A DNA stretch of 64,000 nt from Culex pipiens pallens (lineage: Eukaryota > Arthropoda > Insecta > Diptera > Culicidae), in NCBI RefSeq assembly GCF_016801865.2, contig NC_068937.1:98169982-98233981 (forward strand). The letters are read 5' to 3'. Under the pieces are notes generated by a model. It did no database searches. It was given only the letters and a program-made list of their open reading frames with translations, and was not told the DNA's origin. Made by a program: the position numbers and the translations under genes. Within the stretch, counting starts at the first letter, position 1. Every line of letters starts with the position of its first letter. This document shows positions 45,607-58,494 of the stretch, in pieces.

Positions 45607-46157
45607 CATAGCATAGTATAGCATTGGTGTCTACCCGTAGCTGCGACTTCGTTATTGACCAGGACCCCCAAACATTGCTCCGTGGACCAATCATCACCCC
45701 TTCGCAATTTTAAAAGGTCCCTATCGTACAGATCAATACCGACCAGTGGTAAGACACGGGGAAGTGGATGGGAATGTTAGTCCGATACTTGAGTGATGGG
45801 ACCGCTAAATCGACTGCGTCTCCGACAAAGTATCACATGAGTTTTGAGGGGTTAGTAAGATGGGTATGAGGTCAGGATTCACTGTGGTAGGTGATGCGAC
45901 CATAAGCAATTTGTTTATCGGTTGAAATTTTAAAAATCTGAGGCAGCCGGCTGCCGAAAGATAGCTATCTAGAGATTTAAATATAGTATTAATTCGACCG
46001 CGTTTCTCCAGAAATTCTTCGTCGGCGTGCCTTCCGATCAACGGTGATGTAGGAAGGGCTTTATTCATTAAAATGATTTTATATCATAAGTCTTAAAACA
46101 TATTCGTTGGCGTGCCTTCCGATCATCGATGATACAGAAAGGACTTGATTTTTTTTT
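45607..46157 (-). mobile_element. 551-bp retroposon with 13-bp TSD, third family member
   Basis: Flanked by ATTTAATAGATTG at 45594-45606 and 46158-46170. On the minus strand it ends in an ATGCTATACTATGCTATG tail (45607-45624), holds ACTAACATTCCCATCC near 45770 and CTTTCGGCAGCCGGCTGCCT near 45955, and near its 5' end carries two copies of a GATCGGAAGGCACGCC-containing segment (about 46020-46063 and 46109-46150). The box order matches the elements at 3553 and 9274. Confidence 0.7.
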
Positions 46158-46673
46158 ATTTAATAGATTGATTTCTAAACAATACAGTCTATCATTAAAT
46201 CTCTCATAATTTTGACCAAATGTTCAAAAATAATCATACAATTGCCACCTTTACCCCAAAGCGCAAACGAGCTAGAGTTCTGGGCCAGGTGCGCCCAAAT
46301 GATAACTTTTACTACTGTCAGGGACATCAAGTTGGTCCTTCTTTGAGTGTAAAGAGGATACGACTTTGGTTTATTAGGATGTTTGCGATAGTCTGACTTT
46401 TACTACCGCAACGGAAACGGGTATCCAATAGTTTTACCCTGTTACGTTGCATATTCACATGAGAAGGTCGCATAAACAGTAGCAGTGAGTGAATGATGAT
46501 ATGTGATTGTTTCCGGACCGGGCAAACTTGTGTACTCAAATAAAGCTGCAATCAATTTCCGTTGCTACTTACTTTTATATATTGCCGTAAAACTTCTTTG
46601 CTCAACATAACAGCGAGGATTCATTGAAAATACTTTAAAATATAAAAAATCTTCAAACATTTTATTTTCATAA

Positions 46674-46833
46674 GGGACCATCCATAAACCACGTGGACAC
46701 TTTAGGGGGGGGGGGGGGGTAAGCGATTGTCCACGCTCCATACAAAAAAGATTTTTTTTGTATGGACAATTGTCCACGAAGGGGGGGGGTTGAGATTCCC
46801 AAAAAAGTGTCCACGTGGTTTATGGATGGTCCC
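46674..46833. mobile_element. Hairpin MITE, copy B
   Basis: Same termini as 7798-7971 (GGGACCATCCATAAACCACG), flanked by TAA (46671-46673 and 46834-46836), fitting a PIF/Harbinger-type 3-bp target. Confidence 0.8.
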
Positions 46834-46859
46834 TAAACATATTTGAGTAATTCTGTACA

Positions 46860-47135
46860 ATTTAACAAATTGAGCAATCCCCTACCAAAACGGAAATAGA
46901 TTTTTCTTTGTATTTTTTATTTGGCTCAAACTTTGTTGGGGCCTTCCCTATGACCAAAAAAGCCATTTTGTGTCATTGGTTTACCCATACAAGTCTCCAT
47001 ACAATTTTGGCAGCTGTCCAGAAATGGAACGTACATGTTCGAAAATCTGTAACTTTTGAAAGAATGTTCTGATCAATTTGGTGTCTTCGGCAAAGTTGTA
47101 GGTATTGATGAGGACTGTTCAATTGGTACACGGAA
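46860..47135. repeat. Solo arm of the 1.5-kb foldback family
   Basis: Matches the outer left arm of 28837-30366 (GGCTCAAACTTTGTTGGGGC, TGGTGTCTTCGGCAAAGTTG) without the second arm. Confidence 0.75.
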
Positions 47136-48079
47136 AAAAATCTAGCCGAATTTTCATTCACTTTTTGCCTTTCTTACAAAAGAAAGGTTCAAGGTTTGCT
47201 TTTGGAAAAACGCTTTTCTCAGAAATCTTGAAAAAAAAGCCGTGCACGGCTGGGAATCGCCCCAGAAAAAAAATCCAATAATTTGAAGGTTTTGATGCGC
47301 TCTTTCGATTGAATTTTGGCCCGAAACCCGGATCTCAAAGCCAGAATGAAATACGCGATGTCCATAATTTGAAAACCGCTCGTAAAATGCACAATTTTTA
47401 TATTTATGATTTGAAGCCGTGGGGTCGGAGACGAGAGTTTCTTGTTTCAATTCACAATTTAGGACCGACAAAAGTGGTCAAAACTAGTTTTTAGAGGTAT
47501 TTTTTAGAATATTTTACAGATAACACTTTCAAATTCAAAGAATATAAATTTAAACAAATATACATTTTAAACCATGCGCCATAAACTGCGTGTGCCCAAA
47601 ATTTTAAGCATTTCCAAAATTTATTTCCAGAGATATTGCCATATTAGCGTTTTACTTTTTATTTTTACCCTATTTTCTCTTAATGAATTTGTGGTTTTAT
47701 ACAGAATCATATACTGAACATCAAATTCGCAGTCCCGGCTCGTTCTCGTTCTTGCTCGAAAGATCGACAAGTCGAAGCTTTAACGCCATCGCATTTACGC
47801 TTGTATCTTCTGACTTTTAGTCCTAGATCGACAAGGTGCACTATCGATTTATTTATTTTTAAAGCTAATCATAGACTAGCATTGAAGACTGAGTACCCTT
47901 TATATTTTTCTTATAATATGAATCCAATATCAAGAGTTCTTTTTTAATATGCCATATAAACATATGAAACATGATAGTTTAAAACGACGTTTAAAAAAAC
48001 TCCAGATATGTTTTTGTTGATTAGTTATAATCATCTTACAACCTCTAATTTACCTCTAAAAATTTATGAAAATAGGCAT

Positions 48080-48650
48080 TCGCGATCACGGCAATAGCCA
48101 AAATTTTCACCGTACTAAAATTTTCTAAATATGCAATATGCGTATCAAACGAAGCTAAATTTTTGTATGCTTTTGACATTTTATTGAAATATATTTGTAA
48201 AATACTAAAATTTTCACAAAATACCATATTTTTTCGAAAATACTCAAATTTTTCAAATTTGCTATATGGGTATCAAATATATTGCAATTTCGTTCGCTTT
48301 TTCAATTTATTAGAGTATTTTTTTATGGAAAATACTAAAATTAAAAAAAAAACTCATTTTTTCAAATTTGCAATATGGGTATCAAACGAAGCGAAATTAT
48401 GCATGCTTCATAAATACATTCAAATTGTGTATGCTTTATACAAAATGTTGCGTCTCACCCATATTGCAAATTAAACAAATTTGAGTATTTTCGAAAAAAA
48501 AGCGGAAATCTTTGAAATTTTTGTGTTTTATAAAAAAAAACACTAATAAAAAAGCATACAAAATTTCGTTTCGTCTGATACCCATATTGCAAATTATGAA
48601 AATTCGAGTACTTTCGAAAAAATACGGTATTTTGTAAACAATTCTGTATA
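48080..48650. repeat. Degenerate AT repeat tract
   Basis: Phrases CATATTGCAAATT, ATCAAACGAAGC, GAGTATTTTCG and AAAATACGGTATTTT recur 3-6 times in both orientations, as at 10940-11400. Confidence 0.55.
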
Positions 48651-48717
48651 TATATACAGTATACGTTTTACTTTGAAATTTACTAGATTTTCAAAAGATA
48701 TATTCTAAGTGAAGTCC

Positions 48718-48775
48718 CGACGATAACGATAGAACTATCGTTATCGTTATCGAGCCTCGATAATTTTATCGTTAA
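48718..48775. repeat. Small palindromic CGATAACGATAG cluster
   Basis: CGATAACGATAGAACTATCG can form a hairpin and is followed by further TTATCG units. Confidence 0.6.
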
Positions 48776-49606
48776 CATATATGATATGAGGATATAGTAT
48801 AATGAGGGATAAGGAATAGGACAGGGAATAATATAATTATTTAAATAAATCATAAAGTGTGGTTCCCAAATGAAACAATAGAAACACAAAAAGTCAACCA
48901 CGCGGCTTCACACTATCCTCAGAACTCTTCTGTTTCGACCTTTAATGACAGTAAATTAACTGTGTTAGGCATTTAGTAAAACTTTTTATTTCAATGTATT
49001 GAAAGGTACTTCAATTATGTACACTCGTTCTCTCGATGCTGATTGGAGCCTTGATAATATAAATCTAGCAGAACTAAACATATTCTCTTTAAAAAAAAAG
49101 TCAGGACGGGAACCAGTTTAGAAACGTGAACCCTTTAACAGATTAAAACCACCATCAAATATTTTTTGACATAATTTAAACAATAAAACATTACATAATC
49201 CACCCTTAGGTGGTTGGAGCCTTCCTCACATTTAGAGGTTAATGCTATCCAAAATCATAGACTAAATAATCTATGCCAAAATAGACACAAAAGGGCGGAT
49301 TTTTCAGTGTTCTATCAATTTGACTCAGATCTTCATAATCCGGGGCACCTATGTGCTTACAACGTATCATATGGTTGTCAGATCTCCAATCTTTTGGGCT
49401 CGTTGGAAAGGTCTTTTGATTACATCACAGCTAAAAAAGTAGTAATCCAGCTGCGTGTAAAAGGCCTGGGTGTAAAATAAATATTGCATTATTTTATGCA
49501 ATTTTATGTGATTTTACACCCTGAAATATGTAGCCCATCAGTATGGGAAACCTACTTGACCGAAATGTCAAGCTAATATATGAGTTTATCCTTACAGCTT
49601 TTCATC

Positions 49607-49680
49607 GGTCTGATGGCCGAGTAGGCTAAGGCGCCAGTCCTTACCGTTGCTGCTGGGTTTGAATCCCGGCGATTGCAACT
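49607..49680 (+). repeat. tRNA-like (Leu/Ser-type) SINE head
   Basis: A-box TGGCCGAGTAGG followed by CTAAGGCGCC and B-box GGGTTTGAATCCC, ending near ATTGCAAC and a T-run that could terminate polymerase III. The A-box and TAAGGCGC resemble tRNA-Leu/Ser, but the variable arm is short and the acceptor ends do not pair, so this is more likely SINE-derived than a working tRNA. Confidence 0.5.
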
Positions 49681-50330
49681 TTTTTTTTGTGTTTGTAAAA
49701 ATTGTACATGTAGTGTGTAATATTAAGTGTTTATTTTGACGAAGGTGATGTGCATGCTTTTGCATGCGATTTTACCATCGGATTTTTTGCTGTGTATCCA
49801 ACGGCAGATCGCATGATAGATCCGGACCACGTTTTCATCAAAATATCTGAGCTTCCAAATAGTGCATAAATAACACTTAAGTGCTTATAACTTTTGATAG
49901 GGTTGTCAGATCTTCGATCTTTTAAGCTCGTTAAAAATGTATTTTACATACCTTTCTTAAAATGTATAACTTGGTGGGGTTTCTTTAAAAAACCACCCTT
50001 TTTACAATCTTCCGGACTTTTGCTAAAATCGTTTTTTAGCATAACTTTTGAAGTACTTAACTAAACTTTATAATTTTCAATAGCGACTTATGGGACCCCA
50101 AGACGGATCGAATGAGACCAAAACAGACAAAATCGGTTGAGCCAGTGCCGAGATAATCCAGTGCAATTTTTTTTTGGTCAACATCCGACCACACACACAG
50201 ACATTTGCTCATTTGAATTTGATTCTGAGTCGATATGTATACGTGGAGGTGGATCTAGGTATTCAAATTAAGAATTTCATTTTCCGAGTGATTTTATAGC
50301 CTTTCCTCATTGCGGTGAGGAAGGCAAAAC

Positions 50331-51415
50331 TTACTAGAAAATTCCTTCACTTCTCTCAACGCCAACGGGTTAATGGGTCACCAAAGATAGACAACTTCAT
50401 TAAAAACATTCCTCCGAATCGTCCCACAAATCACGATTTGTGCTATCAAAACAACGAAATCCCATCAAAAAACCGCAAACAAAACTTTTCCAATACCCTA
50501 CATTTACACAACAACAACAACGAAAAGTTAAGTAACTTTGACTAGTCGTCTCCGGTGACGACGTCACAGGGACTTGTCTGAAATTAATGCATGTTTGGCA
50601 CGCGGTTAAACCAGGACCTCACCTAAATCGGTCTGCAAATTTGATAAAGTTTAAAATGACAGTTTCCCCCCATCTAATTTAGTGATGTCTACACGATGTC
50701 GTCAAAGTTTGCAAGCATGGAAGGGAGGACGCAAAAAAAAAAGTTCGAAAAAACTTGCAAGCGATTGTTTCTGATGTGATTATTGTTGCTCTAATTAATT
50801 AGAATCCATTCTGGCCGCGAGGTAGACTTTTGCTGCGGTTTGGGGAGGGTGAAATGCCGAAGAATCGCGTGTTTTGTGGCCTTTTGGGTTTCTGGAATCG
50901 GTGGTGGTGGAACTTGTAGGGACCGAGGTTAGGTCAGGTTGCTTGTCGCACTGTATACCTTATAAGTTAAGGGAGGGTGAGCAATTGCAAAACTCTCTGT
51001 ACCCTGGAAGACTTTGCTTTTATTTTTCCCATTGGGGGGGGGGGGGGGGAGATTGCTTAATTGCGGGGTTGAGAAAATTAAGAAATTGCGCAAAAGAATT
51101 CGAATACTATTTCTGTACCAACAACGGAGTTATAATTGCGCGGGCAAGTTTTCTGGCACGGCACGCACATTGCTGGCCGACGCCCAGGTGATGGCGCCAA
51201 ACATTATGTTGTGAAATGTGTTTAATCCGGATTCCCCTTTTGAAAATTACAGGTATTGAGAAAAAAATCTGAAAAACCTGTCGAAAAAAACACAGTAAAA
51301 TAATCATGGTATATTACACCTGGGAATGAGTACATCTTTTATGTAAAAAAAAGACAACTTTAAGCCGTGACTTACAAATGTTCTAGCAGCACTCTACATA
51401 ACAAATAAGGGGTTA
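50331..51415. other. Low-copy stretch, no supported gene
   Basis: GC-richer at 50540-51200 with a poly-G run at 51034-51049. The plus frame 50874-51191 crosses that run and is not convincing. Confidence 0.35.
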
Positions 51416-52110
51416 CATACACGTAAAAAATCTCAAAAAAATATATTTCCGATTATTTATTAAATCCTTTCAAAAGATGATTTCCAATCACTCCTAAAAG
51501 TTTCATAAAGATATTTCATGATTTAAGTGAGTTGAAGACGATTTAAGTTTAAAGTTTTGCCATGCGCAAAGCGAACCGTCAAACTTTGTGAGCGTTTTTC
51601 TCAAAACACCGAGTTGATTTGCGGGTGCCACGATATCTCGAGATGGGATGGACCAAATTGGCTGAAATTTGGAGTGAGGACTCTCAAGACATATCCCGTG
51701 TGCATGACGAAGCCCGATTTTGAAATTTAGGCTTTTAAAAAATTTCAAAAATCAAAAACTGTAGTTTTTTTATGTAAAAAACAGACAAATATTTTTATCT
51801 TTTTTTAAAATAAACTTTTTGAGAATCGGCCTTCGTCATGCACACGGACCCGTTCAGTGAGTCTTCACCAAAATTTTGAGCCGATTTGGTCAACGCAGTG
51901 TTGAGGTATTGTGACACCCGTTTTTTGAAACTGCTAACTTAAAATAGCTATATCTCGGCAATGGTACATCCAAATGTCTTCATATTTATTTTGTTAATAG
52001 ATGAAAATGTATATTTTAATACCCTGAAAACAGATTTAAAAAAAAAGATGAAATGTCTGCTCATACCAACCTCTGACATTTTAGCCAATTTACATGTATG
52101 TAACCCCTTA
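51416..52110. mobile_element. 0.7-kb foldback element, copy B
   Basis: Inverse-orientation copy of 8406-9107, from TAAGGGGTTACATACACGTA to TACATGTATGTAACCCCTTA. Confidence 0.8.
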
Positions 52111-52195
52111 ATTTCTATCCAAATTAAGTTTCAACATTCTTAATCCCAAACGCAAGTAAATAAATTATAAATTGTATTTAGTTGATTTCACATCT

Positions 52196-53601
52196 GAGCA
52201 ATTCTCTACGAAATCGGTCTTTTTTCTTCAATTTTATTTTTTGTATTTTTTAATCCGACTGAAACTTTTTTGGTGCCTTCGGTATGCCCAAAGAAGCCAT
52301 TTTGCATCATTAGTTCGTTCATATAATTTTCCATACAAATTTGGCAGCTGTCCATACAAAAATGATGTATGAAAATTCAAAAATCTGTATCTTTTGAAGG
52401 AATTTTTTGATCGATTTGGTGTCTTCAGCAAAGTTGTAGGTATGGATACGGACTACACTGGAAAAAAATGATACACGGTAAAAAAAAAATGGTGATTTTT
52501 TATTTAACTTTTGTCACTAAAACTTGATTTGCAAAAAAACACTATTTTTATTTTTTTATTTTTTGATATGTTTTAAAGGACATCAAATGCCAACTTTCCA
52601 GAAATTTCCAGGTTGTGCAAAAAATCTTTGACAATGTTATGAATTTTTGAATAAATACTGATTTTTTCAAAAAATCGAAATATTCGTCACAAAAAATTTT
52701 CAAACTTCATTTTTCGATGTAAAATTAAATTTGCAATCAAAAAGTACTTGAGTGAAATTTTGATAAAGTGCACCGTTTTCAAGTTAAATCCATTTTTAGG
52801 TGACTTTTTTGAAAATAGTCGCAGTTTTTCATTTTTTTAAATAAGTGCACATGTTTGCCCACTTTTGAAAAACATATTTTTGAAAAGCTGAGAAAATTCT
52901 CTACATTTTGCAATTTTGAACTTTGTTGATACGACCCTTAGTTACTGAGAAATTGCCATGCAAAGGTTTAAAAACAGGAAAATTGATGTTTTCTAAGTCT
53001 CACCCAAACAACCCACCATTTTCTCACGTCGATATCTCAGCAACTAATGGTCCGATTTTCAATGTTAAAATATGAAACATTCGTGAAATTTTCCGAGCTA
53101 TTCGAAAAAAAATATTTTCATAATTTTTAAACCGAGAATAACATTTAATTTTGATTCAAAAATTCATAACTCAGTAAAAGATTTTTTGCACAACCTAGAA
53201 ATTTCTGAAAAGTTGGCATTTGATGTCCTTTAAAACATATAAAAAAATAAAAAAATAAATAAAAATAGTGTTTTTTTTGCAAATCAAGTTTTAGTAACAA
53301 AAAGTGAAATAAAAAATAACCGTGTATCATTTTTTCCAGTGTAGTCCGTATCCATACCTACAACTTTGCCGAAGACACCAAATCGATCAAAAAATTCCTT
53401 CAAAAGATACAGATTTTTGAATTTTCATACATCATTTTTGTATGGACAGCTGCCAAATTTGTATGGAAAATTATATGGACAAACTAATAATGCAAAATAG
53501 CTTCTTTGGGCATACCGAAGGCACCAAAAAAGTTTCAGTCGGATTAAAAAATACAAAAATTTAAATTGAAGAAAAAAGACCGATTTCGTAGAGAATTACT
53601 C
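52196..53601. mobile_element. 1.4-kb foldback element, copy B
   Basis: GAGCAATTCTCTACGAAATCGG at the left mirrors CCGATTTCGTAGAGAATTACTC at the right. Inner pairs include GGCAGCTGTCCATACAAAAA with TTTTTGTATGGACAGCTGCC. Some central sequence departs from symmetry. Confidence 0.85.
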
Positions 53602-56005
53602 AACGGCGAAACCGTTGTTTTGGTTGAGTAGGTGGCGAATACGGTGGGGCGAAAATGTAGGCACGCTCTTCAAAAAGGCGTTATTTCTTTTTCTCAATTT
53701 TAATAGCAAAAACACCTTAATTAATTTCAAATTGCTCTCTATGATGAAATTATTGCTATTTTCTATTACGTTTTGACAAAATTGATGGTTTTCATGCTTT
53801 TTTGTGGAAATAGGAATTGATCGAAATTGCAAAATTTTGAATGTTGATTTTCGCGAAACGGCAGGATCGTAGGTTTCGCCCTTTTGAAATGTTGTTACTG
53901 AATTGAAAAAAAATAGTTTTCCCTGGTAACTGTAAATACTCCTAATGAACTATTTATTGTTATATTTTTGTTATGATTAAGTCTGGACTGAAAATCAAAA
54001 ACAATCTGGAAGTTGGCCAGTTTCTGAAAGAATTGCTTATGAAATAGATTTGTTTAGGATAATAAAAGCGACGAAATTAAGTCATTAAAGCTTAACCAAA
54101 GCTTCTTTTTAAAGATTATTGAAGCCCCCGGATAACATTGTCGCGCATAAACCTAAGCACATTCGGAAGTGGACCCAAATTCCACAACTTCCTAAGCTGG
54201 AAACCTAAAAAAAACAGTAAAGCTCGACTAATCTCCTGATCGATATGACCCCCCACCTCGTTCCTTCCAATTCCTCAACATCATTAGGTTTAGTTTGGCT
54301 GTCGTCAACAACATTGCCTTAATTAAGAGAGAGACTAGGCGTTATTGTTTCATTATTATTATTACTATTTTTGTTGTGGTCCTTTCTCTACAAATTGTGT
54401 ATGTATTTGGGTGTTTCTTTGTTCGGCACACTAACTGCTTTAGATTTTTGGGCCTGAAGGTTTTATTGCGGCGACTTTATCCGATATCGGGCTAGCTAAT
54501 GGGGTTTTCCCCCTTTTGGATTCGATTTGGCCAATGGCCAATCCGATCTATGTATCCTAGCTGTGCGTTGTGTATCGGTGAAGGTAACATCCTATGTGAA
54601 TGGAAGTAATTAATGAACGTTATCATCGTGGAGGAGAGGGGGCCCGAATCTTGATGGCGGAATGGTTTTGTTTTGGGGTGTAAATAGTTATTCTTAGCAC
54701 TCACAACAGGTCAAGGACCGAGAAATTGATTTGTTGACGTATGTATTAGACAAGAACAGTAGAGAGCTACTTCAATGATGTTCATGATTTTATTATAAAC
54801 CAGACCATTCTACCCAAGTCCACCTGCTGAAGGACAAGGACATGTAATACATCTTCACGGTTCACCACCCCGTTCAAAAACACCCCACTTTCGCGCCCTC
54901 AACCATGGCAAACAAAAGTAAACTTGGCTGCATTTTTAATGGGTATCGATTTTCCAACTGGGATCCGCGTGTCACTAAGACCAGCGCAAAGGGCAGAAAT
55001 CACGTGTGAGTGAGTGAAACTCCCCAACATATTCCTGATATGTTTCAGTTTCTGCATATTAGCCTCAGGCACAACATATCGTGCTGTTTTTGCTGTTTCA
55101 AGGGTTGAGGTCCTGGTCCTTGTTTATTGGTGTCCCCTTTTGATGGTCGTTTTTGCTTTTGTTACTCCAAAAGAGCCACCTTTTTACCAGGCCAAACTGA
55201 GGAGCTGATGTGAAGGAAGCGAAACCTCGCATATGAGTAGAGGAAGAGGAAAGTCTTTGAAGTTATCTTGATTTGAGAAAACAAAGAAATTGGCAAGGAA
55301 AGGATATTTGAAATTAAAAAGAATCCTAAAAATATACACAAAATTTTCCTCACAATTTTGAAAGGTTTCCGGATTCCTCATTCCAGACAATAACACATTC
55401 GTTGGAGAGTCTCCCCTCGCCTCTTTTTTCTGTTTTAGTCCTGTGATTTTCATGGTGTTCACTTCAGTGCCACATTGCTCACCGATAATGGAGCAAGGTT
55501 AATGTCTCGCGGTGTACGTTTTTTCTTCTTCTTTTTGTTTGTATTTCAGTGGGAGAGGTTTTATATGCGTTCTTTTTGTTTGTTTGATTCATAAACATAT
55601 CGGGTCGAGCGATTTCAGGATATTCTTAGAGGGGAGGATTTCGGGAGGTTTTAAGCAATAAAATGTAATAAATCGGACTGAGGGTTTTTTCAACGGCTTC
55701 CGGTAAATTTGGAGGTTTTTTTCGAAAAGGGCGCATTAGTTGTTTGGCAAAAAGGTGCAAATTTTAAAATATTTTTTGATATGTGGTTGTGCTAACAGAA
55801 ACCAATCCCAAATATCCTAAATTTACTTTAGTTAAATTAAATTTAGTGTAAAAACAGGACTGCAAAAAACATTAATAAACCTAGTGGACACATTTTTTGA
55901 AATTGCTTTGTGTTTGTGATAACTGAAATGATTTGTTCTGTCGATGTGCCTACAACCATATCTTTCCCTTCCAATTTGTTGATTCTCAATACAAAACCAT
56001 TTTTT
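53602..56005. other. Low-copy stretch, no supported gene
   Basis: 54100-55500 is less repetitive. A frame at 55014-55208 has a signal-like start (KLPNIFLICFSFCILASG) but opens on GTG, not ATG, and lacks splice support. 54295-54495 is hydrophobic, with no domain recognised. Confidence 0.35.
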
Positions 56006-58307
56006 AAGGGGTGACATTGATAACACAATTTATTTTCGGAATATTTTTTTCAAGTGTTAAGGTTTTTCGCAAGATTATCATTTTTTAAACATGTACTGGG
56101 GTAGGCCACACAAGGTCCTTGCACTATTTTTGAAAAAAAAAAGTTTTTTCAATAGTGCTTTAAAAATAGTTGCGTTGAAAATTCTTATTTTGAATTCCCG
56201 GTTGACTTTTATAGTCATAATTTCTCTTGTTAAATTCAGATTTAAGGTGATTAAATTCTATTTTTACGTTAATTTTTACAATCGCTAAAGTTGCTAAAAT
56301 CGTTTATAATAAAAAAAAATCAATGTATTTGAGTATATCTAGTTAAGGCCGTTGCAAATATTTTTTCAAAAAACTTCAAAATTTTAAAGGAAAAAGAAGT
56401 CTAACCAACTGCAAACAATTAGAAATGCATTTTCCTGCGTTTAAAAACAAATTTAGCATGTTTGGGATTGATCAAAAATATTTTCAATTTTTATGGAATT
56501 CCAATGTACAGCACCGCAAAAAGTTTTTTTTTGTGAAAAAAAAATCTCTTCAATAATTGGACATTTTGAAAACTAATGATTGCAAAACAACTGGGTAGGT
56601 ATAAAATGCACTTTAAAACACCTTTTTCATTGAAATGTTGTGACCATTGTCAGTAGTCTTGTCGTACATTACAACTAGAATCAGATCTGCCAATGAATAA
56701 GTACACTTCGACCAAATAAACACTGACGCTGTATGGATCTGACCCTAGAATAAATGCACAGTTGTGTGTTTTTCATAAGTCCAAAATGTTCAATTATTCA
56801 TATAAGTCCAAATTTTCACTGCGGATAACTACCTAACTTAAATTGAATACTAGATTTAAAGCAACCTATCCGAAAGCTACTCTTATCCCAAATCCCCGAC
56901 ATTTTAGTTAATAGCAAAAAAAAACGTTTCTTTTAAAACCTGTCTGGCTTCTTTTAAAAACAAAACAAAAATAGATTAACAGTTCATATTTTACAAGTCA
57001 TGAATTGAAAAAGAGACGACCATTTGATCGTCAGAATTCCAGTAGATCCTCGATTCGCAACAATGGTCGATACAATCATAATCCGACAACCGTTAGTTCA
57101 ACAGATCATCGAATTTAGTCCGATATCATTTCACTATTGATTGATCGAGACTCTATGGAAATTTTGACAAATCAGAATGGTTTTTATGCTACTTGAATGA
57201 AAATCACCGATTCTGATAGAATTACTAAATTCACTGTTACTAATTTTGTCCCTAAATAACTAAAGGCAAAGTATAAAAAAATGATATTTATAGTTAAAAT
57301 CCTAAATTCTACAAAAACTATTTTTTTTAAACCCGCATCCTAACCTGACACCCACATTAAGATTGTTCATTGTACAAATGTGATATTTCCACTATCGGAG
57401 AACCTCCTTGTCTCGATGACAGCTTACCGGCCATCGATTAAGCCCTGAGACTGCGCCAAAGTGGGTTCTCGCAGCATGAAGTGGTGTCCATGTGTAAAAA
57501 TGGAAGCTTCAGCAATATGCTGAACACTTCGATTTTAATTCCACATCGAATCAAATCATACTCTTTGCCAAACAAGCATCAAACCTATGACACTCATTAT
57601 GACGAAGCCCAGGGTTGTGACCATAGCTTGTTATTTCAATTTTTATATTTTTTTTTATTTTTTTGCCACAACCCCCCCCCCCCCCCTCCCTCAACTCCGA
57701 CCAGAGTCGAGGGACATAAAGTTCAAAAAATATTTGCAATGGCCTAACTTAGTTTATAAGCTTTTTAATGAAAGACATATAAATTTAGTATGTTTATATT
57801 TTAAAGTCACAATTTTACCTAAAATTCGATAAAACTAGTTTGGTTTGTAAAATTATCGATTCATATTGCATTTTAAACTGAATTCGAATCACGAATCAAA
57901 AGTTTTCACGTTTATTATGAAATGTGTTCTACAGAAAATGCCTATAATTTAGAGCTTTTTTTAATTATATTTCAAAAAGACATAATAAACATCCTTATGG
58001 GAAATTGTCCAAAACATCCGAAAATATATTCCGTTTTCCGATTCAAAACCACAATCATTGAGAAAATCATGACCCTTTGAGAATATGAAATATTGCTACA
58101 CATCAACATTTTCTTAATTATAGTTAACTAACTATTTAAACATTTAAAAATTTTATGAAAACTTCTTCTTGAAATACTTTGAACACTTTTGTATCATGGT
58201 CAGCATGATTCCATAGCATTCCTTACGTACCTAATGTGTACTCTAAGAGTACTACTCTTCATGTTGCGGAAAAATCTCAAACACATCAAAGTCACCCCGT
58301 TTAACGG
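56006..58307. mobile_element. 0.9-kb TIR element, second copy, interrupted
   Basis: Homologous to 25818-26729 on both sides of a 1.4-kb insertion. Without the insertion and its duplication the length is about 901 bases against 912. Confidence 0.75.
56347..57744. mobile_element. 1.4-kb MITE-like insert with 3-bp TAA duplication
   Basis: The ends GGCCGTTGCAAATATTTTTT and AAAAAATATTTGCAATGGCC are inverted repeats with one mismatch, flanked by TAA (56344-56346 and 57745-57747). The homologous empty site at 26134-26144 (AGTTAACTAAG) has a single copy, which proves insertion. A TAA target fits PIF/Harbinger-type MITEs. A C-run of about 20 bases lies near its right end (57668-57687). Confidence 0.85.
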
Positions 58308-58494
58308 TACTTGCCTGCTAATTTCTAATAAAACTATTTTCCTGTGTGGATGCTGCCGAGTGAAAATCAACTTTTAAATGCGTTGTGTTTGATTTTGAAA
58401 TATTTCAAACCAAGGCGATGCTGATCAGCAGTTTTTTAAAGGTTTGGAATAAAATGGCATAAAAATCAATTCATGATATCGGAACCAAAAGCAG

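Larger units (their letters stand above)
47155..50330. repeat. Region bounded by GCCTTTC-type repeat ends
   Basis: TTTTTGCCTTTCTTACAAAAG at the left and GAGGAAGGCAAAA at the right resemble the GCCTTTCTTACTAAAG family at 61075-62735. The 3.1 kb between is heterogeneous and may not be one element. 49890-50330 contains GGTTGTCAGATCTTCGATC, partly repeated from 49375-49395. No gene. Confidence 0.3.

Noticed and set aside
55014..55208. Small secreted protein with signal-like N-terminus
   Set aside because: Begins on GTG with no upstream ATG and no splice evidence.
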